Assembly (NCBI GenBank): GCA_024516035.1
Contig: CM044959.1
Span: 32,240,118 to 32,304,117 of the forward strand
DNA from: Bactericera cockerelli
Lineage: Eukaryota > Arthropoda > Insecta > Hemiptera > Triozidae
Length of the DNA: 64,000 bases
Reading direction: 5' to 3'
The number at the start of each line of letters is the position of its first letter. Position 1 is the first letter of the stretch. Shown here in pieces: positions 1 to 11,984 of this stretch. The notes below the pieces were generated by a model. That model was not told the DNA's origin. It saw nothing but the letters and a program-made list of their open reading frames with translations, and ran no database searches. Made by a program: the position numbers and the translations under genes.

Positions 1-1369
1 TAGCGTTTTAATTGATGTCCTCTATCGCAAGATCTTTAATCTGAATTGAATTTTAGGATTAATTTCCAGCGTTGCCATACAAGGCGACCATTTCCTCTCT
101 GGCAAGACACAATAAGCAATAGCTATCAGCCACAATGGCTTGAGATCCAGTTGAGTTTTGATTGGCTGTGTGGGCAGAAGACTCCTGTAGTGTTTTATCT
201 CCGATTCACTTCGAAAGCAGGACGCCCGGGCCATACCGGTATTCTCCTCAGCACGCGATCCACACATACATTAAAACTAATTATTTATATTGCTTCTGAA
301 CTTACCCACCTTTTGAAGAAGTAGGTCTCTGAAATATTAAAATTGTCTCTGGACCACATACATAATTATATACTAAGCATTTTTGTAAAAAATGAAAGTC
401 AGAGAGTATAGTGTACTTTATTGAGTACTTTATTATGTACATTGTTCATTTAGAAATAGGTAATGTAGTTTGTGGTTCAGATTATTACGCTAAACATAAA
501 TGTTTTAGTTGATTACGCGTTCAACGTACAGTTCATTGTACTACTCGATCAAAATCAAAATCCCAAAACATACGATTATGGAAGAGAATGCCTATACAGA
601 ACACGATCAGAAACCTTGATCAATCTTTGTCTAGGTGACGTCTAAATGTAAATAATCGTCACTTTATCTTCTTGTTCAATGATGTATGTAATACTTATAC
701 CTTTTGTTTAAACAAAAACAAGCAAACATTTTCTCTTCTTACAAACAATCTAGTAGTACATTGAGCGTTGTGCATATCTCTTTCTGAGGTTTCAGTAATT
801 TACAACTCTGCCCACTATTTCTGAGGAAGCAAAAAGAGGCAAATGACACACACATGCATATATTTCCCACGTAAAAATCAATTTTATACACATTCATAAA
901 AAAACTGTGTTAGTCGGTTAGTTTCAAAAACTTCAGATAGAACTGAGTGTCGTACTTTCCACCATAATCCTAATTACAGACTCGAGTACAGAACCTCCTA
1001 CATTTCACACATACGACTTGCTAATAGCAAAGTGCTATTATCTGCATGTTTTATTATAATTACTCAGATAAAGAGAAGAACGCATTCGAAAGGAGAAGGA
1101 ACCTATATTTTGTTCCCCTAAGGCCCTGATATGACGAGTAGTACTGACATGTGAAACATGCAACAACAGACACATATCATTTCTACCTAACTGTCATGTC
1201 ATGCCAAAAATGAGGAGAAAAGAGCCGACTTGAAATTTCTCTTTGGCACACATTAAAGGCAACATTATATCCGGTAGAAATCGGCAGTTGGGAATTTTCT
1301 TTACAAGAACTGTAATCATGTAATGATATTGGAAAAGCTAGAGGAAAATTCACAACAAAAAAAAAATCC
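1..1369. other. No supported gene
   Basis: AT-rich sequence. The short open frames on both strands (22-324, 1183-1401) show no recognisable domain, splice structure or codon signature. I see no repeat that I can place. Confidence 0.5.
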
Positions 1370-1443
1370 TGCCCCGCTGGGAATCGAACCCAGGTCACCA
1401 TGCGTACAATGCCTAGCGCGCTAACTCACTCTGCCACGGTGAC
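1370..1443 (-). repeat. tRNA-like SINE head
   Basis: Read on the minus strand, an A-box-like TGGCAGAGTGAG (1425-1436) lies upstream of a B-box GGTTCGATTCC (1380-1390). The B-box sits in a perfect five-pair T-arm (CTGGG/CCCAG) and a T run follows. The acceptor ends do not pair, so this is a tRNA-derived retroposon head rather than a working tRNA gene. It resembles the head at 6605-6690. Confidence 0.6.
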
Positions 1444-1856
1444 TACTGATATGACCATGTAGTTGAAAGCGATGTTAAATTTTTGTTTAAAAAAACGCTT
1501 GCATACGAGTCTGCAACCATTGGGACATTTTCATCTTTACTATTCAAGGTCCGAAACCCAACTGACCAAATTTCGTATTGTGCGCATGACACATACCTTC
1601 TCTCTTCTCTCCCTCTACAATTCAATACTTCGCCATTGTGCGCATGACACACACTTTCCCTTCTTCTCTCCTTTACAATTCAATATTTCGTTACATAATT
1701 TCGTTACATAATTTCGTCACATAATTTTGGTTATGTGCCAGAGCAAAGACATGAAAATGTCAAAAAATGTAGAGATTTTTTTCTCATATTTAAATAGAAA
1801 ATGGAAAAAGAAGAATATTAATGTTGAAAAAAATGCATGCTAATTGATTGCCGTTG

Positions 1857-1993
1857 AGAATGCCGTTGGCAGGAAGAGAATGCCGTTGGCATTAGCACCG
1901 CCCTTGATCAAGTTTTGTTTTCTTAATTTTATTATCTATGTATGTATATATTCTATGTCATTATTTTGTAAATAAAACTTGATTGAACTTGTT
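1857..1993 (+). repeat. LINE-like 3' tail with hairpin
   Basis: The hairpin AATGCC-GTT-GGCATT (1879-1893) is followed by CACCGCCCTTGATCAAG and then an AT-rich stretch with TGTAAATAAA. The hairpin segment is itself duplicated just upstream (1859-1871). A related segment lies at 57515-57638 and a shorter one at 5661-5697. It looks like the conserved 3' end of a non-LTR element; no coding part is attached. Confidence 0.45.
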
Positions 1994-3985
1994 TAATAAT
2001 TTTTGAAAAAGTATTAAAAATATTCTCAGGTGTTTTTTTATTTAATTACTGATTCATCACTTTTTCTTCTGAGGAACATAGACAAGATCCTTGGCTTATA
2101 TTTCACATCCGATTTTTCAATTAATTTTCAGGTAAGTTTTTTTTTCAATCTAATCAAACAATGCTTTTACTAGTTTAATTATTAGAATTTTTATTCAAGA
2201 GGTAAAATATAATTTTATTGTACTCTTTTGGGGAGTTAGTTAATTGTTGTTCAGCAGCATAATATATGTATATTGTACATCACTTGTGAAACAGTAACAG
2301 ACCAGCTACACAACACATCAAGTTCAAACCTCAGATGTGGAAAAAGGAATTACTTGATGATTTCAGGTGAAGAATTTTGTATTTTGCAATCACGAAAGCT
2401 CAATTAAAAATAATGCATTACACAATTGAGGCAATGTGTAATACATTCGAGATGAAGGAGATTGACAATAAAAGCTTGTTAAAATATTTAAATTTCCATA
2501 CTTCCAATGAAGTTTTAAGCTCAAAGTACAATCAAAAGAAACTTTACTTAACAAATTATTAACATCTATAATCTCAACTATTTCAAACAAGTAGTTTTCA
2601 AAACATAAACATCCAAAAAATACCATACGGAGATTGATGACCCGAAGATCTTGTATCATTTCAGGGTATCTGATAGTTTACCTATATTACTTCAGGGTAT
2701 CTGATAGTTTACTTATATTACTGCATTACTTTCTTTTGTTTTCCTAAAGAAAAACAAAACAAAACATCTACAAAGTGCAAAGTTTACACCATTCCAGTGT
2801 TGACTGCTATTTGATACTGACGTAAACAAGGACTGGGTAGAGATAGTTTTTGGCTCAGGCCATAAAACAGAACCTACTGTGCTATGTAAACAGAAGAACG
2901 AAGCTTCAATTTCAAAACTAAAACACAGTTTCAATTTCAAATTGTGTGACGTCGAAACATAAATCCGATTCTCCAGTTCACCAAATTGACCACATGATGT
3001 GCGATCTGCAGTGGCCTAGTCCCACGCAGTCCTCGTGTCAAAGGTCAGGCATGTTAAGAAGCTATCACGGTAGTTTGGATTGGTTGGGCTTGCTATAAGT
3101 GAAATAGTGGACGTTATTAATGACTTAATTCGCCAGTCAGAATCAAATGACGTGATCGCCGATACTAACCCTTTCCAAGATCCATTGGAATACTTCATTG
3201 TTCCATGTTCACAGGCATTCACAGGAAGGTATTGCATAAATATTGATCATTTACATACAGAAATCAATAATATGAATATGTATACCATTATATCACATTC
3301 AACTAGGACAAAAGAAAGAGAGAGAGCTTTAAAAACTATACAACCCATAATTTGACTCTTTTGTTTGTACTAAACTACAAACACTAGTTTACTACCTTTT
3401 TTAATTTGGGTTTATTGTCGTTTAAAAAATTAACCACCTTTTAACAGATGCTTTTATAGTTTAAATCCATTTGACGTTCATTAATCCATAATCATAATCA
3501 ACAGAACTCAGAAACGGCTATACCAAACAAATCCCAATTTAGCACGGGCAAAAACCTCAACGACGACAAAGTTTTGGGTTTTAACTAGTTATGTATAAAG
3601 GCATTGATGGTTGAAATAATGGAAACTTAAGGAATTGACAACTTTACGGCGCGGCGGTGGTGTGAAGAGAAAAGTAAAAGTACTTATTCTACTTATGATT
3701 AAATCTTAAAATCTCATGTATAAGATTGTATAGACTCAGTTACACGTATGCCTATGTATGTAGTTGCCAAAAGCAAGATAATTCGCCAGCAGGAAGAACG
3801 GTCGGGCAGTAAGATATAATTTATATACTTTTATAAAGATATTTTACTAATTTTATAATGTCAAATATGTGCATGGCATTTGCTGAGTTGTGGCATCGTC
3901 ATGGCGATTCCGCTATCATGCACTAATCCTTGATTATTATAGATGTGCAATCTTGATAAAATTATTAAAAATGAAAGTTTGAAAT
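1994..3985. other. No supported gene; one 31-bp tandem pair
   Basis: The only structure I see is a perfect-length tandem pair of 31 bp (2660-2690 and 2691-2721) differing at about one base. The open frames here (2377-2562, 3080-3355 and their antisense partners) match nothing I recognise. Confidence 0.5.
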
Positions 3986-3988
3986 AAC

Positions 3989-4536
3989 TTGGAGAAGGAG
4001 GGGTTACCATGGGTTAATCGTAAAGCATGTAAGTTGATCCTCCAGGACTCATATAATACAGGTAGTGCGTGGTGTATGGAAAATGGCACTGCTAGAGAGT
4101 TGCTAGAAAGTGAGAATCCTTCCGACGAAGGCGGGGCGGTTTGTTTGATTTCGCAATATTTGGCAGTCGCCCACTATAGGCGCAAATGTGACAAGTCTCA
4201 GTTTCATTTTTTACTGCCGAGTCTTCAGGATTTGATGTGATGTTGTCGATAAGAGGATCAAGTTTCTTGCAGCACTAAGTGGGTAATAACGCTGGTCTGA
4301 GAGATATGGCCGCTGATAAGAGATGTTATTATAGGGATCATACAATTCAAATCTTGTCAGTCCGTCTCATTAGTGAGAGTTTCGTAACAATCAGAGGAGT
4401 AGTAAAATCTTCTGATGTAACGGACGGGACGGGGGAAACTCCTCTAGTGACCAAGTATGGAGTCAGTTTCACTTTCGTACAGCCCAGGCCTAGAATAAGA
4501 GATCTCTATCGTCTAAAGTTATTAAATAAACAATAA
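3989..4536 (+). other. Two adjacent unidentified open frames
   Basis: Frames at 3989-4240 (83 codons) and 4279-4536 (85 codons) lie in a patch visibly richer in GC than its surroundings, and they are in different frames. The second ends ahead of an AATAAA-like run. I recognise neither protein. They may be a fragment of an old inserted element or non-coding. The GC shift and the adjacency are the only support. Confidence 0.25.
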
Positions 4537-4540
4537 AATC

Positions 4541-5656
4541 ACTGATTTTTTGATTGAAATTTATCTAAACAAAATTGATTTAGAAAAAAACGATAAAATT
4601 CAGCCAAATTTTTTATTCATTCACCTTGAAGGCTGTTTTTTAAATCACCTTCTTACTTTCCTTATTAGATTGAACGATTTCAAAATTAATATACACATGT
4701 TCATAAAAAGAAACCGACTCGATGACATGTTCACTTGGACTTTGCGTTATGGAAAATGATAACCGAGTGATAACTGCATGTCGAGTGGCTGAGGAATGTG
4801 GCAGACTTCTGGTTATGGTCATTCATCATGCCAGAGCTGAGGCGAAATTTCCAATCTTTGTGTTGAGGTTTGTTGTCTTGCATGTTTGTTGTGACCGGTG
4901 AATAAATTTCAATCGATTTAAGGAGTAAAAAACAAGATGGATGATTGTGGTTCAGTCTCGCCGGTTTCAATTTCACTAAACAAAATATTTCTCGACAAAC
5001 GAACACGTTTAATTGTAGTCCACAAAACATAAAAGTAGACACAGTATAGGTATGTATCTACGAGTATGTACAATTGTACATGTACAACTATCTATTAAGT
5101 CCAAGAATGACGTGTGTAGTGAATCAGTGGTCAAATATTTACGTATACCTATACGTAAATATTCAATTTCACTGTAGATTGGTACATTAATTTTAATGCA
5201 TTTTGTTATTTACATAATATTTAGTTCTTAATCTCGAAATATGTCAGTCGATGTTTGAAGTTAAAGCCAAGATATCATCTCAATATCTAATAATGAAGAT
5301 TTCCATTAAAACTAGTAAAATCAAAATTAGGTACACATAGGTCTATTTAATCGCTTTCTTTATACATATTCGGTGTTATAACAGAAGTTTTGACTATCGA
5401 GGGTCAGATTTTACGATTCAAAGTCTAGTAATGCCACTGAATAAGTTCTTTATCTCGTTCTTATCTATGGATTATGATAGGTATTATGTAATCGAAGATT
5501 AGATGAACAACTGAGCATACTTATGGGGTATTATTGTATCATATGATGCTTTTCATAACATCAAATCTACGAGAATACATTCTTTAACATTATAACAAAA
5601 GTGACTGATCACTGCTTACATAAAGGCTACTTTCCTCACGATGTATGATGGGTGGA
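4541..5656. other. No supported gene; one perfect inverted repeat
   Basis: The one notable structure is a perfect 14-bp inverted repeat with a two-base centre (5134-5147 and 5150-5163). Otherwise plain AT-rich DNA. Confidence 0.5.
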
Positions 5657-5660
5657 AAAG

Positions 5661-5697
5661 ATTGCCATAGGCAATAACCCTGCCCTTTATTTAGATG
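5661..5697 (+). repeat. Fragment of LINE-like tail with hairpin
   Basis: The hairpin ATTGCC-ATA-GGCAAT (5661-5675) is followed by an ACCCTGCCCTT segment that parallels the tails at 1879 and 57526. The stem differs from those copies at positions that keep pairing. It is cut off by the element starting at 5712. Confidence 0.4.
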
Positions 5698-5711
5698 TAT
5701 GTTTCTATATA

Positions 5712-6400
5712 TTACTTCCGAGAAATTTCTAATATTAGAAATCGGAAGTATTGTGTTCGTTTTTGTAAAAAAAAATATTTTTTTGCTCCGATTTCAATTT
5801 TTTTCAGATTTCTGGACGTTTCATAACCTCCTGAGCAAATTTGGTTTTGTGTCTGTCTGTCGGTCTGTCGTTCTGTCGGTCTGTTAAAACGATTCCTTGT
5901 AACGCGCAAATCTCGGAAACTACTCGACCGATTTTGATGAAATTTTGTACACATCTAGGAGACATTCTGTAGATGGTCCCATTTTAAATTCATCGAATTC
6001 GTACCAGCGGTTCTTGGTGAAAGAGCCCATGCGCCTGACCACTAACTTTTTACTTAAACGCTTATATCTCGTGAACGGTACACCCGATTTTAATGAAATT
6101 TTGTGTGTGTATGCATATAATTGTTTTACATAGGCTATTTATATATATTTTTTAATTAATTATAATTAGACTCTGATATTTAAGAAAATCCGAAATTTTG
6201 GACAAAAAAGTCAAAAAATAAGGACCACGACTTGCCGATACAGAAATTTTTGTGGAATCTAGAATGTAGAAAAAACGATTTTCTACCATATAAAACAAAT
6301 TTGAAGAAAATCGGTGCAGTCGTTTTGGAGATACAAGTAATTTAGTATAAAATCTCAAAATTGGCACGTGTTAACAATGTGAAACAATCACGAGGAAGTA
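5712..6400 (+). mobile_element. Non-autonomous element with TACTTCC terminal hairpin
   Basis: It begins with TTACTTCC, an 18-bp perfect palindrome ATTTCTAATATTAGAAAT (5725-5742) and CGGAAGTA, which together make one long hairpin. A CTGT-rich run follows near 5850, then a segment containing CGATTTTGATGAAATTT. It ends with GGAAGTAT (6394-6401). A copy of nearly the same length lies inverted at 45514-46207. No transposase frame is present. The superfamily is unknown to me; the inverted TACTTCC ends suggest a DNA element. Confidence 0.6.
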
Positions 6401-6530
6401 TAGAGTCCATAATTGGCAGTGTTTTTTTCTATTATTTTTCATTTTTATTGTATATATTATTTCCATTTTTTAGTTGTTAAAATAATTATTTGTACTGTAC
6501 ATATATGTCCAGTTATATCTAATAAAGTGT

Positions 6531-6536
<6 letters not shown>

Positions 6537-6575
<39 letters not shown>

Positions 6576-6690
6576 GGACCCCGAACATTAAAAGTAATTA
6601 GCCGAAAATTTCCGATTTCGCTGTGATTCGAACCCAGGTCTCCAAGCGTGCAAGCCTATTGCGCTACACTATTCGGCAACGGTGAAAATG
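6537..6690 (-). mobile_element. tRNA-derived SINE with (TAA)n tail
   Basis: On the minus strand the head contains TGCCGAATAGTGTAGCGC (6661-6678) and the B-box GGTTCGAATC (6625-6634). A short body leads into a trinucleotide run at 6537-6572, which would be its 3' tail. The head resembles the one at 1370-1443. Confidence 0.6.
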
Positions 6691-8865
6691 AATAAGAATT
6701 TATCGAATAAAAATAAATATTGGAATTGTTTCACAAACAATATGGAGATTCTATTTGAGTAAGCAGGAAATCAGACTGTCGCCAATCCTGCAAACACCAT
6801 GGAACATGAAAACACAAATTTCATGGACTCGGATCAAGAAGAGTAAGTTAGAACTACAGGGATCAAGTCAGCATTAAGTAACTGACATAACTGTGATATC
6901 AAACAAAGAAAGAACCCAAGGCAGAATTGACTTGACCCTACTACATATTACAAATAGAAGAATCACACCAAAATCCCACGTGATACACTCTGATCCGCTA
7001 TCTGGAATTCGCGTGTTCCTCATAAATCCTTCCTTCTTCAAAAGTGATTCCTTTTATGACAGAAACATCAACAGCATGATATCCTGTCCATAAAAATACA
7101 ACAACTACTTTAATTTATTTCAAGAACACAGGTAGAGGTAGGTTTAATTGAATATAAATTGTCCACTGATGACCATTGGGGAACCGAAATTTCAAATAAA
7201 AAACTCGTAAAATTTTCGGAAACAAACACAAAACTCATAAAACCCTCGGCCCGGCAGTCAGTTATAAACTTGACAATCAGTGAAGGATATGGACATATTC
7301 TGGTTCAACCAAATTTCAATACTAGATGCCTGCAGAACACATCCGTTGTTACGTCACTGCTTTGTTATATATTATTGCTCCTGATTATATGGATTACTAA
7401 TTACTATCACCATTCAATGGTAGACCTTGTTAAAAAGAAACTACGAAACTGGAGCAAGTCATTTATTCACTTAAAAATCCATTCAAATTGATTTTCTAAA
7501 TTTTCAGTCTAATTTGACAGTATTACTGCTTACTTACTTTACTGCTCTCTCTACAAGTTCATCATCTTTCAAAATCAATGAATCCCCCGATGTCAACGAT
7601 TCGTCGACACTCATAATGTAACCAGAACGAAGTACAAGTTCTAATAAACCTGTCGTTGCCGGTATAGGAGTGGTTCCCACTTCTTCATCATTTCCCAGTA
7701 TCGAACTTTTTTCGATTTATTTACTCCGAATCCGAGCAATTCAGCTGTTTTTGAGATTTCTAGTTTTTGCTGTTGATAAGCGCGAATTAATTCTCAGCAA
7801 GTCCTAGTGTAGTAAGTATTTGCAAAGTTTGCATGTCTGTGGCAATGTGTGGGTGAGAAGTTTAACAGCAATCTGTGCGATTTGCCTGACATGGCAGATA
7901 GAGAAATACATAAGAATGTAGTGAATGGGCGAGCTTTCTTAAATCCAAATGTTGGTGAAGTTAAATAAGACTCTCTTTCGAGATTCCAGAGTAATCAAGC
8001 GTCCAGATTGTCCAGAACCTTTCTCTCTCATTTGCCGTCTATGCATTGCCATGGTTGGTACCTAGAGTTTTCACAAATTGACTAATTTCCATAGATTCTA
8101 GATACTTACATGATAACGAGTTAGCCTATCTTGCGAAAAAATCTGAGGACTGAGCAGTTATAAGTTTTGATTTTAGTTTCAGGCGAAAGTTAGGTACTCT
8201 CAGATTCATGGAGAGCGAGACTGATCTCCCCTCAAAATGTTTTTCGCTCCTCACAAGCACTGACTGCTCTTTGGATTTTCCACCTCAGGACCATGAATAT
8301 CTTTTTTCAAAGAATTGAAACATGTAAAATAATATATATTTATGAGTTTTTCTTCCTCCATGTGAGAGGAAACAGAATGGAAATTCGACGGGGGCGGACA
8401 TGATGGAGTGAAATATCCGCAGACACAAACACATAACCGCACAGATTGTGAACCAAGTCAACCACACGAAACGTATTCAAATGAGAATCTATTAAATATA
8501 ATTTACGATTCCAAAGAGATCATAAATAAATTCTCTTAAAATGTGATCTCGTTTCTTTCTGCAGTCGTTAAATAATAACTTTGTTTATAATTCTCGGAAT
8601 CCCTCATGTGGGTATGTTTCGCCTGAACCTGTGAGGTTTCGGTTCTGAAGGAGGATTCTTTGATCCTTTTTGTCTTCAATCACCTGCCACACTTGACCCT
8701 CTTGGAAGATTAAAATCAATTCTAAAGTGATTACGAAGATTCATCTTAAGAGAGCTCGTGATGAGTAGTTAAATACAGAATCAATTTATTTCAAATTCCA
8801 AGAAGGAAATCAACGTGTTGTGAGAAAACAATGACCTTATTAATATTGTCGAAAAGATGGCCCAT
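6691..8865. other. No supported gene
   Basis: The frames at 6893-7093 and 7159-7491 show no domain, and neither do the short frames near 8251-8467. I see no repeat that I can place here. Confidence 0.45.
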
Positions 8866-8998
8866 CGATCAACCCTCACGATGGTTGATCGCACATAGAA
8901 ATATATGGTTCAGGGCAACCCAACTTTGAAATAAGGTTGGCTGGAGACCATCATTGCCCCCTCCAGCTGTAGCCAAGCTGGCTACAACAACAACAAAC
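8866..8998 (+). repeat. Four consecutive hairpins ending in ACA repeats
   Basis: Hairpins: CGATCAACC/GGTTGATCG (8866-8891), CCAAC/GTTGG (8920-8940), CTGGAG/CTCCAG (8941-8966) and GTAGCC/GGCTAC (8969-8985). An ACAACAACAACAA run follows. This is what a structured retroelement 3' end would look like. The last hairpin resembles AGCTGTAGC-TTTT-GCTAC near the 3' end of the LINE at 20-23.6 kb (23543-23560). Confidence 0.45.
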
Positions 8999-9854
8999 AC
9001 CCTAGGATGGAATCCAAAAATAAAATACATAAATAATTAGAGTATACACTGTATACACCCTTAGATCTCATTTCAAAATTCATAAGACTTATCTTATTCA
9101 TTGATACTTCTTACATTATCTATACCTACGTATACATTTAAAGAAAATTATGATCTATCTATCAAAGCTATGTAAATAGGTGAAGCATTGAATGCAACTC
9201 GGATTACTATGCAGTGTACTACAGTACCATAGTTTGCATAAAATAACAATACGCAAGAAACAATGGTTCGCATATTGTTCAGAACAAGTAAATTACATCA
9301 CCCAATTAATCAGAATATAAACATTCATCAGTTATTGTGAAGAGAAGTACAACTGACCGCAGATCATGACTAGACGAGATACAGCAAGCACAACACTTGC
9401 TGGAGCTGCTGAATATATTGTAGACAATACATGAATCTAACAAGATCCTTGTATAAGATTTTCAATTTCAAAGAAATTTAGAGCATAATTTTTCAGCTTG
9501 ACAGTACCAGTTTGCACTCAGAAAAATCACACTTAAAATACATAATCTTGGTTTTAATTCATACATAGCTACATAAAACTGTTGGCATAATGGGACTACC
9601 TGTCTTGCGCTGACAGTCTAAATAAAGCACTACTTATACTTATACCTACGGTACAATTTTTGATAAGTGCCAGATATGTCGGAAGGAAGATAAATAAATC
9701 CAAACAAGACTTTTTTCTTGGGATTCTCTGTATGCAGACTTTGGGACAGTTTTATAGCTTTTCGTGTAATTTTCAATTCTCTGACTTGAGTGGACCGTGG
9801 AAAAACCTTAATTCGCCACATCTATTTTTTGACTGACGTCTCCTTATACTCTAG
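8999..9854. other. No supported gene
   Basis: AT-rich DNA. The 63-codon minus frame at 9630-9821 is unrecognised. Confidence 0.5.
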
Positions 9855-10057
9855 GTCATTTGAGACGGGGTTTTACCCTGCTTTCGCAGAGAAATCACAA
9901 ACCAGGTACCGACATTAACCTCTGACAGCCCGGGATTAGCCACCATCACGAGTCTTCGAATTTAAATAGCCACCCATCTAAATCCTAACTTCACTGGACG
10001 TTGCATAACTTCAGTGACAGAAAAAGAACTGGTGTTTTCCACGTGCCCCTGACGCTG
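9855..10057 (-). mobile_element. Old 5S-rRNA-derived SINE fragment
   Basis: A diverged copy of the element at 10074-10348 in the same orientation, recognisable by GACGGGGTTTTACCCT, CACCCATCTAAATCC and the terminal GACGCTGGC. The poly(A) end is not visible, so it is truncated or eroded. The younger copy sits directly at its 5S-like end. Confidence 0.6.
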
Positions 10058-10069
10058 GCAAAACTCATG

Positions 10070-10073
<4 letters not shown>

Positions 10074-10100
<27 letters not shown>

Positions 10101-10348
10101 TGGGGTTTAACGTCGCTTTCAACTGCCATGGTCATATCACGACGGGGGTTTTACCCTCCATTCGCAGGAAACTCACAAACCTGCTACTCACATTGACCTC
10201 ACCCAGCCTGAGTGGGGCCGGGAAAAACCAGCGTCACGAGAGTTAGAATTTGAATGGTCACCCATCCAAGTCTTAACCTCGCTGGATGTCGCTTAACTTC
10301 GGTGTTCTGAAGGGAACCGGTGCATTCAACATGCCATCGACGCTGGCT
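10074..10348 (-). mobile_element. 5S-rRNA-derived SINE (SINE3 type)
   Basis: On the minus strand the 5' part reads as a 5S rRNA relative: CACCGGTTCCC, then ACACCGAAGTTAAGCGAC, then GGATGGGTGACC. This region corresponds to the 5S internal promoter. A body follows and then a long A run (the T run from 10074). It is flanked by a 13-bp target duplication AAACTCATGTTTT at 10061-10073 and 10349-10361. The copy is nearly identical to the one at 33086-33343, so the family looks young. Confidence 0.85.
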
Positions 10349-10361
10349 AAACTCATGTTTT

Positions 10362-11984
10362 ATTCTCTTTTGCACATCTCTCCACTTGAAGACAGGGGAA
10401 GAAACATGATTGGAATCTAATTAAAGCTGTACTATACCCGCTCTCAGACGCTATTTAATTAACCAAACTGTATGAGCCCATTAAGTCTCCTCAGCAGTTC
10501 AGCATCAGGTGTTGCTTGATTGAAAGCATTTGAACCCACGTGAACTACCACTCACCAGTAGAGTGGCACTGCACGCGACTGTTCCAATTGTTACATCAAT
10601 CAATCTGCAGCAGAGTAGTCTGTGCAGATAAGAGCTAGGAAAAATTCTCAGACCTTGTAGTCAGCAACAAACCAGACTTCATTTCTTGACGTTTGAGTTT
10701 TTTTCAAATGGAAATTTTCAATGGAATTATTGGAATTTTTCCTGATGTGATTAATTTCCAAATGATTTTCAATTCTTGAAACCTGGATCTGAATTATTTC
10801 CGATGTTATAAGGCCTGAAAAGCAATAAGAAGCTTCTACCTACTCCCTTAAAAATTATGAATGTTAAGGACGGATTGAATCCAGAGAAGCGATCACATAC
10901 TATAAATATTTGTAAAATAATAATATAAACATAAGGTCACTACTACATAGACATGTAGGTAATAGTCAATTGCGTGTGAGCTCAAACAACAAGAAATATC
11001 AAGTGTTCCTTGAAACTTCAAATGTTTACAGTCATATTTTAAATATGAACAAAAGAGACTGAAGCAAGCCTCAACAGACCTATTTTGGAATACACAAGCC
11101 ATGAGATTAAAGCACAATAGTTTATGTCACTTACCGGGAAATGAGAGTAAGATATGCAAACACGTTAGGTGTTAAAATAGTGATAGGAAAATGTAAATGT
11201 TAAGCACCCATCCATTTGCGTTATCTGTGTACGTTAAATCATCAGTAACAAGTTCAAGGAATTGTTCAACAATTCATCGAGTGGAAACGTTTCAAATGAA
11301 TTGTATTCTCTAAACCACCAATACTGCATGTAATTTAGTTTAAATAAAAACTGTTGAAGTGCAGCGGTTTAGTTTGTGAGTTCGATTCGAACTAACGCAT
11401 GTATTTATACTTCTTTTCGTCCATTTATATACAACAGAGTTAAACTAAAATTAGGTCGTAATAAGAAATTTTCACTAACCTTGCATTAAACTATAAGGGT
11501 GAACCTATATTCACTCCTATGAAGACATAAAATAAGAAAAATTTTATCGAATCACTCTTGAATTTGGTGAACAAAAATAATTTTTTAATTAAATTGTTTT
11601 TCTAATTGCTGAGCATTGTAAACAAACGAGCCACAAGCTCCAGGTGTTAAAATAAAATATTGTACATTGGTTGTGCTGGTTAAATATGCTTGGTGAACCA
11701 TCATACAACGCCTGTAGCACATTGACTTCCACCTTAGACCTAGATGCTAAAAAGATGTAAGGCCCAGAACAGCCCATATGTAACACTGAAGCACTTGCAG
11801 AACAAACACATTGAGCTAACCTGTCTTCAGTTTATGGTAAAAATTTGTTCGAAGAAATACTAGTAAAAAGGTAACAAACAAATACAATTTTAAAACGAAA
11901 ATCTAAAAATCAGTAAAATATGGATGTGACTGAAAAACTTATTGTAATCTATAATACTTTAGTGAAGGAACACAGCGAGGTAAA
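10362..11984. other. No supported gene
   Basis: Short frames at 10893-11117 and 11589-11786 (minus) have no recognisable domain. No placed repeat. Confidence 0.5.

Noticed and set aside
1370..1443. Functional tRNA gene
   Set aside because: A and B boxes and the T-arm are present but the acceptor ends do not pair; a SINE head fits better. The same reasoning applies to the heads at 6605, 16045, 36247, 37950 and 43600.
7159..7200. Possible hammerhead ribozyme core (CTGATGA ... GAAA)
   Set aside because: The bases between the two boxes do not form stem II, and no stem I or III is evident.
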